DNA of 17,402 nt, from NCBI GenBank assembly GCA_018644785.1, contig JABGPV010000088.1, positions 1 through 17,402 on the forward strand, given 5' to 3'. The stretch comes from Deltaproteobacteria bacterium (lineage in GTDB: Bacteria > Desulfobacterota > DSM-4660 > Desulfatiglandales > Desulfatiglandaceae). Positions within the stretch are counted from its first letter, which is position 1; the number at the start of each line of letters is the position of its first letter. The position numbers were made by a program, and so were the translations under genes. Positions 8,601 through 15,777 of this stretch are shown here, in pieces. The notes under the pieces were generated by a model, which saw nothing but the letters and a program-made list of their open reading frames with translations, was not told the origin of the DNA and ran no database searches.

Positions 8601-10978
8601 TGGTTCCAGGTACCGAAATTGTCCGCACATTCCGCAATGGGTTGGCCGTGGACCACGGGAAGGTCCTGAATACACCCGGTGGGCTTGCTGTCGTCCCAGC
8701 TGTCGGTGCTGCCAATGCGGACTGAGTCGCCCCAGTCGAATCGGCCGTTATTGTTTCGAACCACATCTTCGATGCCGGGAAATCCGGTGTATCCGGCATA
8801 GTCCCGGTCCGTCCATTGAAAGGGATAATTGTCCACATCCGCCAGTTGAATCCCCGCGACGGCCTCATCAAATATTTCGTTCCGGTTGTGGTCCGTATCT
8901 TCCGGTCCCGGTTTTCCGGTATAACCCAATAACCAGTCCTTGGTCCACTGGTAGGGATAAGCGTCCACATCCGACGGCAGGTCATCGATGATCCCGTCCT
9001 TGTTGGAATCCTGATACAGGTTCAGGCGCACCCTCGGTATGCCGGGCTCCCACGGTTCGGCTCCATCCAGTCTCGGTTCGTCCGACGCCCGGGTAGTGGC
9101 GTAGAAAACGATTCCCGAAATGCCGCCGTTTTCACCTTCACCATAATCCACCTTGCCCCAGTTGACCACATTGTACTGCCCCAGAAAGGTCTGAGTGGCC
9201 TGGGTCAGGACCTCGCCCGTCTCCGTGCGGGAGAGGTTGTTGCCCGTATTGGGGTTGATGATTTCGGCAGTGGGGGGATGCCCCTCGCTCTGGGGCTGGG
9301 GAAACAGTTTATCCATTGAAGGCCAGTCCCAGCCCTCATCGGGAAAAACCTCTCCACCGTAGTCCACCACGGAGGTCATGCCCGTCGCTTTAAATCTGGC
9401 AAAATCCACCTCAAGCACCAGCCATTTAAAGAATGGAAACACCTCGGAAAAAGAGTATTCACCTTGTTCGTTGGTACCCGTGGCCTGATATTCGGTGCCG
9501 TCCCGGAAACGAAGCACCATTCCCTGTTCCTGAAGACCTTCCTCGCCTACATCGGGGAAACCGTTCTGGTTGGTATCGTAAAACACCTTTCCGCTCATAT
9601 GGCCGAACCACTGAAAGACCAGGACATCCCCCAGATTCAGATTCTCACCCGCTTGAACCGTCACGGTCCTGAACCCGAAGAGCATATCCAGCGGCTCATC
9701 CCAGTTGACCAGGGTGTAGGTGCCGGCCGGCACATTTTCGATCTTGAAATAACCGGTCTTGGGCTCGCATCTGGCCGCATACAGCCCGGCCGGGGTCAAG
9801 GCCGGCTGCGCATTGGGATCATTCAAACCGACCCAGGCATCACTCACCGGTGGTCCCGGAAAATAGCCCTGAAGGGTCGGGGGCCGGGAGAAATGATTGA
9901 CCCGAAGAGTCCCCTCTATGGTAGCGGTTCCTCCGGGGGACGCGATATTCCATGGCAACATGTTCAGGGTCTGGCCTTTATATTCAGAACTGGGCGGGCC
10001 CAGCTTGACAAAGCCGAAGGCCGCATGCCAGAAAGCGGCGCCAAACCCCTCCACGAAGGCCTTGGGTTCATTGGGTTTGACCCAGGCGTCGATGGTGGGG
10101 GACCCCTCTATGGTGGTGGTCTGCGTCCAGGTCATGGTCTCACCCGCGTCATCCTCCTCGGGTGGAATGAGCCGGATGCCGTATTTATCGGGAACAATGT
10201 ATTTTACCAGGGCCTCTCCCACTTGTAGGCCATAGGGGTTCGCCTTGGGATCATAGTTCGGATTAGTGGGATCGGAAGCCCTGTCGAAATCGTATTGCGT
10301 GAGGGTGGTGATAACACCGTTTCCTATGACGTCAACCACCGGGACGCCTTCCTCGTCCGTCTGAACGGTCTCGTCCGCGTTCAGCGCGTAGGTGGTTCCC
10401 AAGGGGTTGCCGAAAGCGTCATAGAACACCTGACCGCCATAATTATAGAGAAAAATGCCGGCGCCGCCCAGCCCCTGTTCATTGGGATCAGGCCCGTCAT
10501 TGATCAAATTGTGATCCATGAAGGCCAAGATGGAAATCTGGGCTGTGGGCCATGGAACTGCCTCCACCACGACATTCACGGCTTCCTGTCCCACGCTGAC
10601 GGTGGTTCCGGCCATGCCGTACCCTTCCGTGGGAAGAACCGATACGTAAAAACGCTTGTCGGCCATGGAAGCAGGGATATCCACGATGGCCGAGGCGGCA
10701 CTTGACGTGCCGCGGAGCACCACCGGCGCATAACTGTTATGGATCGTATTGCTGACACTGTCCGTTACGTTGGCGCCGGGCACCGTCAGATTGGTGTTGT
10801 CCTCTTCGAGAAGCCAGCGATATGACGTGACCGGGGTTCCGTCCGAATCCGTCACGTTCAAGGTAAAGGCATCAGCGTCGGCGACAAATACCCAACCGAG
10901 GCACAACACCAACCCGAAAAGAAGAAATCTCTGAAAAACATCCCACCCCTCTGACATTCCAAAATTCTTAGGCCCCAT
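5660..10978 (-). CDS. giant exported surface protein: SdrD-like, TIG-like and beta-helix modules
   Basis: A 1772-residue protein. The start is the ATG at 10978 (MGPKNFG), with AAGGAG seven bases upstream; an ATG 24 codons earlier has no ribosome site. The signal peptide is about residues 1-36, ending ADADA. SdrD/Cna-B-like modules follow near residues 150-240, 455-560 and 620-670 (FMDHNL, GKVFYDTNQNG, GIVFYA, NLYQDSNKDG), with calcium-binding-type DxNxDG loops. A 44-residue duplication lies at 671-758. A TIG/IPT-like domain is near 1065-1178 (GDKLVLNP, GDVTGSVTLN). From about 1180 to the end is a right-handed parallel beta-helix opened by DFSTIQAAIDA and closed by DVGADEYH, the ending seen in choice-of-anchor beta-helix proteins. 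There is no haem motif. It probably sits on the cell surface as scaffold or adhesin for the cytochrome and copper proteins; that role is inferred. Confidence 0.85.
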   Translation of the reverse strand: MGPKNFGMSEGWDVFQRFLLFGLVLCLGWVFVADADAFTLNVTDSDGTPVTSYRWLLEEDNTNLTVPGANVTDSVSNTIHNSYAPVVLRGTSSAASAIVDIPASMADKRFYVSVLPTEGYGMAGTTVSVGQEAVNVVVEAVPWPTAQISILAFMDHNLINDGPDPNEQGLGGAGIFLYNYGGQVFYDAFGNPLGTTYALNADETVQTDEEGVPVVDVIGNGVITTLTQYDFDRASDPTNPNYDPKANPYGLQVGEALVKYIVPDKYGIRLIPPEEDDAGETMTWTQTTTIEGSPTIDAWVKPNEPKAFVEGFGAAFWHAAFGFVKLGPPSSEYKGQTLNMLPWNIASPGGTATIEGTLRVNHFSRPPTLQGYFPGPPVSDAWVGLNDPNAQPALTPAGLYAARCEPKTGYFKIENVPAGTYTLVNWDEPLDMLFGFRTVTVQAGENLNLGDVLVFQWFGHMSGKVFYDTNQNGFPDVGEEGLQEQGMVLRFRDGTEYQATGTNEQGEYSFSEVFPFFKWLVLEVDFARFKATGMTSVVDYGGEVFPDEGWDWPSMDKLFPQPQSEGHPPTAEIINPNTGNNLSRTETGEVLTQATQTFLGQYNVVNWGKVDYGEGENGGISGIVFYATTRASDEPRLDGAEPWEPGIPRVRLNLYQDSNKDGIIDDLPSDVDAYPYQWTKDWLLGYTGKPGPEDTDHNRNEIFDEAVAGIQLADVDNYPFQWTDRDYAGYTGFPGIEDVVRNNNGRFDWGDSVRIGSTDSWDDSKPTGCIQDLPVVHGQPIAECADNFGTWNQVRPGIFDGGYAFGDVDYGTYIVEVVPPKSVSGQDMYEVVKSQDKNTDFGIEWEPSTLDTSMDNGVLLNPPVCVGPDYVVPEYLTLFPGVEAPLAGQTLADCNMKQVNVLQSRNAAADFFLKTDVPKSARVVGFVNNDLGAEFNMASPNYGEKLAASWIPIAMRDWTGREFQRMYSDEYGGYNCLLPSTFTNNVPSPSGMSPSMLTMVLNDPILPDGTEDPYYNPLLSVTPWTFQYYPGVTTYTDTPLVPLAAFASANLVIDTEPQDYTPVIASLLGPESQTGPLLCSTRPNGSTITITSVGDKLVLNPDWDPQVAGSKFKITRHYGFGDVTGSVTLNNIPLAIESWSDQELTATVSGSGATGRIMVIRGDTGISTEIGVTLNIVNCATTHVAAVPGDFSTIQAAIDASTTGAGALILVAPGAYNENVIMNKPVRLQGSGAGATYINANPNPLERLQAWHDRIELPPPEGLGGAAFATFAMATSLFSQNEAPGIFVIGETQFPGGTDQNPDPTITNYFNKGYPFTVQGQAAIDGFKLIGSKAGGGIYAFTGAVGLEITNTEITGNQGNYAGGIALGVQGIGWDGVNNNNIVMARNKIHRNGGVQGGGGITINDYASGYRIEDNLIMGNFSRFNGGGINHGGVCPGENLIQGNRILFNEDFFGALLNKAGKGGGIFIGGNVAGGTGSGNVTVNANLIQGNLAGAGSGGGIHVFAANGEDLKDYPGQPANWYRIKIFNNMIVNNVAAHSGGGVYMQDVLRGYILQNTIINNDSTATSSLSFEAGVADSTPQGAGVVTAVHSQALQLILDTSGPTELDYSNPVLVNNIIRHNRSWYNDASLNEGAGGLAPNPLGDYWDLYVPPGPSMTRHLTPVHCFLTDQIDPNTGYDYGAPPANFYTDPLVVNEYVNILETTTIIDEGGNNIAVRYTPLLPAQGNYHIQVTSPARDNGQSVVSYGFSPLSFDFDGQTRNISMPDVGADEYH
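8705..8968 (-). repeat. two-copy 44-residue internal repeat in the giant protein
   Basis: Two adjacent 132-base units encode related 44-residue segments (residues 671-714 and 715-758). Both open with VD-x-YP-[YF]-QWT, continue with GYTG-x-PG-x-ED, and end in an Asn/Asp-rich loop followed by FD (HNRNEIFD and RNNNGRFD). The loops resemble calcium-binding DxDxN loops. The copies have diverged, so this is an old duplication and not a slippage repeat. Confidence 0.75.
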
Positions 10979-11071
10979 GGCAATTCTCCTTAATTCTGAT
11001 AAGTCCAACATTTTGAGACGGTACCCATGCGTGGTCCGTGGTTTAATCACATATTCGGCTTTAACTTATAA

Positions 11072-11100
11072 ATTACAGCTCTGGTATTCAATGGGGGCAA
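11072..11100 (-). promoter_or_regulatory. possible sigma-70-type promoter for the giant gene
   Basis: On the minus strand, TTGCCC (11100-11095) is followed after exactly 17 bases by TGTAAT (11077-11072). The second hexamer matches TATAAT at five of six positions and the first matches TTGACA at four. The start would be near 11065, giving a leader of about 87 bases before the ATG at 10978. Transcription could equally come through from the cytochrome gene, since no strong terminator is seen between them. Confidence 0.3.
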
Positions 11101-11159
11101 CACCGTATATTCGCGTTTAAAACAAAGTAGGTCGCCCATAATGTCGGGATTTCACCGGG

Positions 11160-11179
11160 CAATAATGGCATCATTATTG
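11160..11179. repeat. perfect inverted repeat between cytochrome and giant gene
   Basis: CAATAATG (11160-11167) and CATTATTG (11172-11179) are perfect inverted copies around a 4-base centre, 12 bases after the cytochrome stop codon. The stem is AT-rich and has no U-run on either strand, so it is a poor terminator. It could be an RNA-stabilising 3' hairpin or a protein-binding site. Confidence 0.45.
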
Positions 11180-11191
11180 TTTCTTCGAGAC

Positions 11192-13054
11192 CTAATCGCC
11201 ACCGCCTTCAGCCAGTTCGTTTTTGTGGCAAAACCCACAGTTGATCTCAGTCCCTTTGAAAATATTGACCGTTCCCACATCCTCCACGGAAAAGCTTCTG
11301 TCCGCGGCAGCCTTGGAAATCATGGTCCCGTCACCGGTGATGCCATGGCACGCCTGGCAGGCCTGCCGGGAATCTTCAAAAAAATCCTCGTGGCCATCGA
11401 CCCATGCCTGGCTGTTCACGTTATGCATTCCGTGGGGACCGTCGAGATTAAGGGATAACCCGGTCCCGTGGCAAGCTGTACACTCAACAATCATGCCGTC
11501 ATGGGCCTGGATCGTTGTTGCCGTAAGATTGTCGTTGGCTTCACGGGTGGGCCAGATGGCATGGGGGCTGCCATGGCACGACTCGCAAGCCACGCCGTTA
11601 TGCCCTTTGCTGTTCCGGTAAAGGGTCCCGGTCTCTTCCGCAAACCGCTTGTTGGTAGCGATAATGAATGTGGCCACACTGGGACTGTCGGTGTAAGTGG
11701 TCCGTCCGATAATCTGGTCTCCGAAATTGCTGACGGCATCCCCGGTATGACATGATTCACACCTGGGAAGATCGGTCCAGGGCCGGCGATCCGCCTGCCC
11801 CACTGCGGTCATGTTTCCGTGGCAGTTCATGCAATCCAGTCCGGCCGTCTCCATGGCACCCCTGGCGCACTTCGTTTTCTCCCCCGGATGACAATAAAAA
11901 CAAATATTTCCACTGGCGGGCGGGGTCGTTATACGGGACGCATGGTAGCCGTGGGTGGCCCGGGACATGGTTTTGTTGGTTAACTGTGGGCCCACCGGCC
12001 CCGTTCCCGCCAGATCCAGCGGGGGGGAGTAATGGCATGATGCGCAAAGTACCGGTTTGCTGTTCACTAGATCCGTGCCCGCCCTGTAATCGTGAAGGAT
12101 CAGGATGTTCTCTTTGTACTGAACCGTTAAATCCGTGCTGTCACTCCATTGAACCTCCGGCAGGCTGGCGGCCTCATTTCCCGTGTTGTGACACGCGCCG
12201 CAAGCCATCTCATCGGATGCGGGGACCACCACAGGAAGAGAAGATAAGGTTTCCGAAGTATCGATATTGATTGCCTGGACCATCATCAAGGGGTATGGAT
12301 TTCTCTTGAGACCGTCGTCCACAGCGGTTATGGGGATCCCCTCCGCTGAAAACCAGCTTGCAAGGTCCGTTTTCGGGTGAAATGGCTGGGCCGGATTGCC
12401 GGCGCCCGGCATCTTCGCCCCCAGAAGCCCTTCATTCACCGGCAGATTCGCGCCGAAAAGGGGCAGCACATAGTCCCAGAAATTGGTTTTTCCCGCGCTG
12501 GTAATGTTGATGGATCCGGTGGCGTCAGACATGGCTTTGTAACTGACGTTCACGGTTTCGCTCAGAATCTGTGGGGAAGCCCCTTTCTGAATCACCTGCG
12601 CATGGAGCACATTAAACAGGGGAAGGATACTGAATACGGAAAAATCCGAGTCATAACAGTGCATACCCAGGTCATTGAAGCCAAATACCTGGTAGCCCTG
12701 GGCCCCCTGCTCGGCAATTTTAACCTCTTCGATATTGGAAAATACGCTCAACCCGGTACTGTCCTGGGCCTGTACCGCGGTCAGAAAAGCCGAGCCGGGG
12801 CTGAGAGTGGCCGAAAAGGTGTTGAGCGTACCCATATCAAGGGTGACAATGGAACCGGGTCCGGTGTAAGGGGATGGGGCATAGGAGAAAAAATAGCCGG
12901 TTGCGCCTCCCACTTCACTCCAGGTGATGGTTACCCGGATGTCAGAGACGATAACACTCATGACGGGAGGAGACGGAACGGCCATAACGACGCTTGAAAA
13001 GGTGACCATCAAAAAAAAAGAAATCAGGATAAAAAAGCATCTTTTCCCGGTCAT
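11192..13054 (-). CDS. exported nine-haem c-type cytochrome with N-terminal fibronectin-III-like domain
   Basis: A 620-residue multihaem cytochrome c that should move electrons in the periplasm or at the cell surface. The Sec signal is residues 1-25 (ending SVVMA, no lipobox). Residues 29-112 look like a fibronectin type III beta-sandwich (VTITWSEVGGATGYFFSY). Residues 119-280 form a conserved haem-free region (FNDLGMHCYDSDFSVF, SAGKTNFWDYVLPLFG) that I associate with multihaem cytochromes of metal-reducing delta-proteobacteria. Nine CxxCH motifs follow at residues 285, 337, 385, 408, 432, 490, 525, 566 and 606, with further His residues for bis-His ligation. AAGGAGGAG sits directly upstream of the ATG. 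It follows the beta-barrel gene by 91 bases and precedes the giant gene, so the three may form one surface conduit. Partner proteins are inferred from position only. Confidence 0.93.
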   Translation of the reverse strand: MTGKRCFFILISFFLMVTFSSVVMAVPSPPVMSVIVSDIRVTITWSEVGGATGYFFSYAPSPYTGPGSIVTLDMGTLNTFSATLSPGSAFLTAVQAQDSTGLSVFSNIEEVKIAEQGAQGYQVFGFNDLGMHCYDSDFSVFSILPLFNVLHAQVIQKGASPQILSETVNVSYKAMSDATGSINITSAGKTNFWDYVLPLFGANLPVNEGLLGAKMPGAGNPAQPFHPKTDLASWFSAEGIPITAVDDGLKRNPYPLMMVQAINIDTSETLSSLPVVVPASDEMACGACHNTGNEAASLPEVQWSDSTDLTVQYKENILILHDYRAGTDLVNSKPVLCASCHYSPPLDLAGTGPVGPQLTNKTMSRATHGYHASRITTPPASGNICFYCHPGEKTKCARGAMETAGLDCMNCHGNMTAVGQADRRPWTDLPRCESCHTGDAVSNFGDQIIGRTTYTDSPSVATFIIATNKRFAEETGTLYRNSKGHNGVACESCHGSPHAIWPTREANDNLTATTIQAHDGMIVECTACHGTGLSLNLDGPHGMHNVNSQAWVDGHEDFFEDSRQACQACHGITGDGTMISKAAADRSFSVEDVGTVNIFKGTEINCGFCHKNELAEGGGD

Positions 13055-13145
13055 TTTCTCCTCCTTAGTATGCTGGAATATTCAGGTAATATTGAAAAGA
13101 TCCCTTCTTTTGAACGGGTCCTCCTAATCAAAAAATAAAGAATCT

Positions 13146-13970
13146 TTAAAAACAGTAACTGAGGCCCAGACTCACGGCCGTACGGCTAACAAATGTGCCC
13201 TGCATATTAACCTTGAAGTGATCCCCCAGAGCCACATCCAAGCCGACCAGCCCACTGAACTTAGTACTATTTTCAAATGATGACTCATATTTCACCCATC
13301 CGAGCCGAGGATCCTGCTGGGTCCACTGTCCGCTGTAATTGACTTTACTCCAGCTGTAACCCGCCCCCACATAGGGCGTAAAAGCCCCGAGGGTCCAATG
13401 GGTGCTGAGCACAAAATCCGCCTGCCAGTAATCGATCGTATCATCTGTGTTCCAGCCGAGCTGACCGGCTGACTGGCCGGTCTCCTGGCTCTGCCAGTCC
13501 TTCACCTTTCGGTCATCGTACCGCAGATACTGGGCCCCCATTATCACGCCGAAACCGTTGTCCAGCTTCAGAGCATCAAATTTAGCCCCCAAAGCCCACA
13601 CAAAATTACTCTCCAGCTTTCCCTTCCAGTTATTGCCCGACTGATAATCAAGCCAGTCGCCACCATCGGCGAGCCCCAACCTGGCGAATACGTTGAGCCG
13701 GTCAAGAACCCCATAGGTAACGGTAGCCATATAAAATGCATCATTTTCAAAATCGGCGCCGACTTGGCTGGAATCACTTGCGCCGTTGGAAAAGGATCTG
13801 TTCAGTCTATAATCAGAAAAACTCTGTTTGGTGGTAAGGACACCCTCAACACCCACATCGATTTGGCCTTTCTCGATGAGTTTGGCCGGGTTCCCTAACA
13901 TCTGGGCAAATACGGCACTCGCGGTGAACATCACAACAGCCATCAACGTAAAAACAAACAGTCTTTTCAT
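13146..13970 (-). CDS. outer-membrane beta-barrel protein
   Basis: A 274-residue protein with a Sec signal (residues 1-22, cleaved after AVFA). The mature chain alternates polar and hydrophobic residues in strand-length blocks (DAFYMATVTYGV, NVFARLGLADGG, NFVWALGAKFDA, GFGVIMGAQYLRYDD, TPYVGAGYSWSKVNY, KFSGLVGLDVALG) and ends in an aromatic, SLGLSYCF, the usual signature for barrel insertion. About 10 to 12 strands fit the length. It is the first gene after the regulator in the leftward direction, 251 bases beyond the regulator stop. The ribosome site AAGGAGG is clear. It might be a pore or anchor for the cytochrome, but it is much smaller than porins of known porin-cytochrome conduits, so an electron-conduit role is only a suggestion. 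Confidence 0.85.
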   Translation of the reverse strand: MKRLFVFTLMAVVMFTASAVFAQMLGNPAKLIEKGQIDVGVEGVLTTKQSFSDYRLNRSFSNGASDSSQVGADFENDAFYMATVTYGVLDRLNVFARLGLADGGDWLDYQSGNNWKGKLESNFVWALGAKFDALKLDNGFGVIMGAQYLRYDDRKVKDWQSQETGQSAGQLGWNTDDTIDYWQADFVLSTHWTLGAFTPYVGAGYSWSKVNYSGQWTQQDPRLGWVKYESSFENSTKFSGLVGLDVALGDHFKVNMQGTFVSRTAVSLGLSYCF

Positions 13971-14038
13971 GCTCTTTCCTCCTTAATTCTGAGCAGTCAA
14001 ATATCAGATAGGCAACATTTCACATTAAACCATTGGAC

Positions 14039-14068
14039 TTAATAGAATTATTTCAAGAAAAATGTCAA
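14039..14068 (-). promoter_or_regulatory. sigma-70-type promoter for the envelope redox operon
   Basis: On the minus strand, a perfect -35 hexamer TTGACA (14068-14063) is followed after 18 bases by TATTAA (14044-14039) as -10. The predicted start is near 14032, giving a leader of about 60 bases to the beta-barrel ATG at 13970. No GG-N10-GC sigma-54 element was found on this strand in 13971-14221, so the neighbouring activator may not act here directly. Confidence 0.5.
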
Positions 14069-14155
14069 CAAAAATCTTGCCGAACATAGCGCCAAAAAAT
14101 CACATCTTGCTTTGGAGCCTATAAACAACGGGCTTGGATGTAAATGGGAAGAACA

Positions 14156-14187
14156 GGGTATATCCGATTTAGAAATACCGTATATCC
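14156..14187 (-). repeat. pair of 8-bp direct repeats upstream of the operon promoter
   Basis: GTATATCC occurs at 14158-14165 and again at 14180-14187 on the plus strand (GGATATAC on the minus strand). The copies are exactly 22 bp apart, two turns of the helix, so a protein would meet both on the same face. An overlapping GGTAT/ATACC inverted pair (14157-14161, 14175-14179) adds partial symmetry. The block lies about 90 to 120 bp upstream of the TTGACA hexamer, a normal place for an activator site. The bound regulator is unknown. Confidence 0.4.
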
Positions 14188-14221
14188 AAAACCCCGAAAG
14201 CGAAAATCCTGACCCGCCTTT

Positions 14222-15616
14222 CTATTCGTCAAACCGGTTGGTGACACGGATGTCATATTTTTTCATTCGGTTCCAGACCGTCATGCGATGCACCCCAAGA
14301 AGCCTGGCAGCCTCTGTCCTGCTTCCCCGACTCAGTCTTAAAGCCTCCACCAGGGCCGTCTTCTTATCCAGTTGAGCCAGGTCCTTTCTCGCGGCGGACG
14401 GCTTTTTTTCGGGCATGGCGTTCGCATCACCCCCCGGGAAAAAAGAGGGTAGATTCCCCTTTTGAATCGCTCCCGATTCGGTCACCACAAAGGCGTACTC
14501 CAGAGCACTTTTCAATTCCCGGATGTTGCCGGGCCAACCGTAGGCCATAAAGTCTTTCATGACATCAGGGCTGACGCCCTTCAACGCTTTTTGGGTCTTT
14601 TGGTTCAGTCCATCTATGGTCGCCTCCACCAGGGGGGGGATGTCCTCGATTTTTTCCCGCAATGGGGGCAGATGGATGGGAAGCACATTGACTCGAAAAA
14701 AAAGGTCGTGGCGAAAAGCGCCCTCGGATACCATGTGGGAAAGATCCCGATTGGTTGCCGTAATGACACGAACGTCCACATGGATGGATCGATGATCACC
14801 CACCCTTTCAAACTGTCTGGTTTCCAGCACCCTTAAGAGTTTGGCCTGGCTTCCCAAGGGCATTTCACCGATCTCATCTAGAAAAATATCCCCCCCCTGA
14901 GCCGCCTCGAACCGGCCCATTCGGTGCTTGAAAGCGCCGGTAAAGGCTCCTTTGGCATGCCCGAAAAGCTCGCTCTCCAAAAGCGATTCATTGAGAGCGG
15001 CGCAGTTGAACTGAACGAAAGGTCCGTTTCGTCTTCTCCCCAGTTCATGAAGGGCATGGGCCACGAGCTCCTTTCCAGTGCCGCTCTCCCCATAGATAAC
15101 AACCGGCGCATCGCTTTCCGCCGCCTGTTCCACCAGTTGGTAGATACGCTCCATGGAATTGCTCTTGCCCACCATGCCGTGAAACCCACTGGTGATGTCG
15201 CCGACGTTTGACAGCTCTTGAATTTTTTGATCTTTTCTGTCTATTTCGGAAGCGTCCTTAAAGACACCCAGAACACCGATCAATTCTCCGGAGCTGTCGT
15301 TCAGCAAAGAGGCATCCTGTGCAACCGATGCATAGGAACCATCTTTTTTCGTCATCAGGCAGCGTTTGCCCTTCACCTTCCCGGTTTTAAAAAGCATACA
15401 CCATGTTTTTTCCGATTTAGTCATAATAAATTCGCAGGCATCACAATTCAAAATGGTGCATGAAGCACCCACCAACTCTTCCCTGGCATAACCGGAGAGA
15501 CGCTCCATAGCCGCATTAACCAAAAGGATGGTACCGTTCGGGGCCACCACCATCAGGGCATCATCGATGGTCTCAAAGATTTCTTTGTAATAATCGATCG
15601 GAACAGAATTTTTCAT
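14222..15616 (-). CDS. sigma-54-dependent transcriptional activator, PAS-AAA+-Fis
   Basis: A 464-residue enhancer-binding protein. Residues 8-125 are a PAS sensor with an unusual cysteine set: Cys53, Cys58 and Cys61 (CTILNCDAC), then Cys73 and Cys86 (TWC, KRC). Related PAS regulators in delta-proteobacteria share this pattern; redox or metal sensing is inferred. The AAA+ domain has Walker A GESGTGKE (176-183), GAFTGA (223-228, the sigma-54 contact), Walker B DIFLDE (243-248) and the WPGNIREL helix (361-368). A Fis-type helix-turn-helix closes the protein (TEAARLLGVHRMTVWNRMK). There is no response-regulator receiver domain. The ATG at 15616 has a weak AAAGG site upstream. It is divergent to the hydrogenase genes, whose promoter is sigma-54 type, so that promoter is its most likely target. 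The oxidase/cytochrome operon downstream is a second candidate. Confidence 0.95.
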   Translation of the reverse strand: MKNSVPIDYYKEIFETIDDALMVVAPNGTILLVNAAMERLSGYAREELVGASCTILNCDACEFIMTKSEKTWCMLFKTGKVKGKRCLMTKKDGSYASVAQDASLLNDSSGELIGVLGVFKDASEIDRKDQKIQELSNVGDITSGFHGMVGKSNSMERIYQLVEQAAESDAPVVIYGESGTGKELVAHALHELGRRRNGPFVQFNCAALNESLLESELFGHAKGAFTGAFKHRMGRFEAAQGGDIFLDEIGEMPLGSQAKLLRVLETRQFERVGDHRSIHVDVRVITATNRDLSHMVSEGAFRHDLFFRVNVLPIHLPPLREKIEDIPPLVEATIDGLNQKTQKALKGVSPDVMKDFMAYGWPGNIRELKSALEYAFVVTESGAIQKGNLPSFFPGGDANAMPEKKPSAARKDLAQLDKKTALVEALRLSRGSRTEAARLLGVHRMTVWNRMKKYDIRVTNRFDE

Positions 15617-15634
15617 GGGGAAACCTTTATCATC

Positions 15635-15644
15635 TGATTAATCA
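15635..15644. repeat. 10-bp perfect palindrome upstream of the activator start
   Basis: TGATTAATCA is a perfect palindrome 18 bases upstream of the activator's ATG. It would lie in the 5' leader of its transcript and could be an operator, but ten AT-rich bases can arise by chance. Confidence 0.2.
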
Positions 15645-15719
15645 AAAGATACACTCATTGACGTTTCAGTGTAAAACGATGCTAAAGGAAATTGCAATAT
15701 CTTTTTAGGATTCAGGACT

Positions 15720-15743
15720 ATTATATAACATTTCAGCATGTTA
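15720..15743 (-). promoter_or_regulatory. activator-gene -10 element with adjoining 18-bp dyad
   Basis: On the minus strand, a perfect TATAAT (15725-15720) is a plausible -10 element for the activator gene, with its start near 15713. No good -35 hexamer lies at the right spacing. Directly next to it is the dyad TAACAT-N6-ATGTTA (15726-15743), which would cover the spacer of that promoter and end 19 bp before the -24 element of the divergent sigma-54 promoter. One bound protein could affect both directions. Autoregulation by the activator is a natural guess but is not shown. Confidence 0.45.
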
Positions 15744-15761
15744 CACGGAATAATCAAAAAC

Positions 15762-15777
15762 CGGCACAATATTTGCT
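15762..15777 (+). promoter_or_regulatory. sigma-54 (RpoN) promoter for the hydrogenase operon
   Basis: The sequence CGGCAC-N5-TTGCT matches the sigma-54 consensus TGGCAC-N5-TTGCW except at its first base. The invariant GG (15763-15764) and GC (15775-15776) are separated by exactly 10 bases. Transcription would start near 15788, about 100 bases upstream of the riboswitch aptamer, so the aptamer lies in the leader. The divergent neighbour encodes a GAFTGA-containing sigma-54 activator, which supports the call. The position within a 534-base gap, upstream of a clear hydrogenase gene, also fits. Confidence 0.8.

Noticed and set aside
13115..13125. Strong Shine-Dalgarno-like AGGAGG on the minus strand between barrel and cytochrome genes
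   Set aside because: No ATG, GTG or TTG follows at a usable distance, so no small gene can be supported.
14080..14100. Sigma-54-like GG and GC elements on the minus strand upstream of the barrel gene
   Set aside because: The spacing is 11 bases, not 10, and the -12 element reads GG at the correct spacing, so the most conserved feature is missing.
14196..14222. Possible terminator hairpin after the activator gene (minus strand)
   Set aside because: The GAAAG-CG/CG-CTTTC stem needs a bulge and is followed by GGGGTTTTGG, not a U-run; too weak to call.
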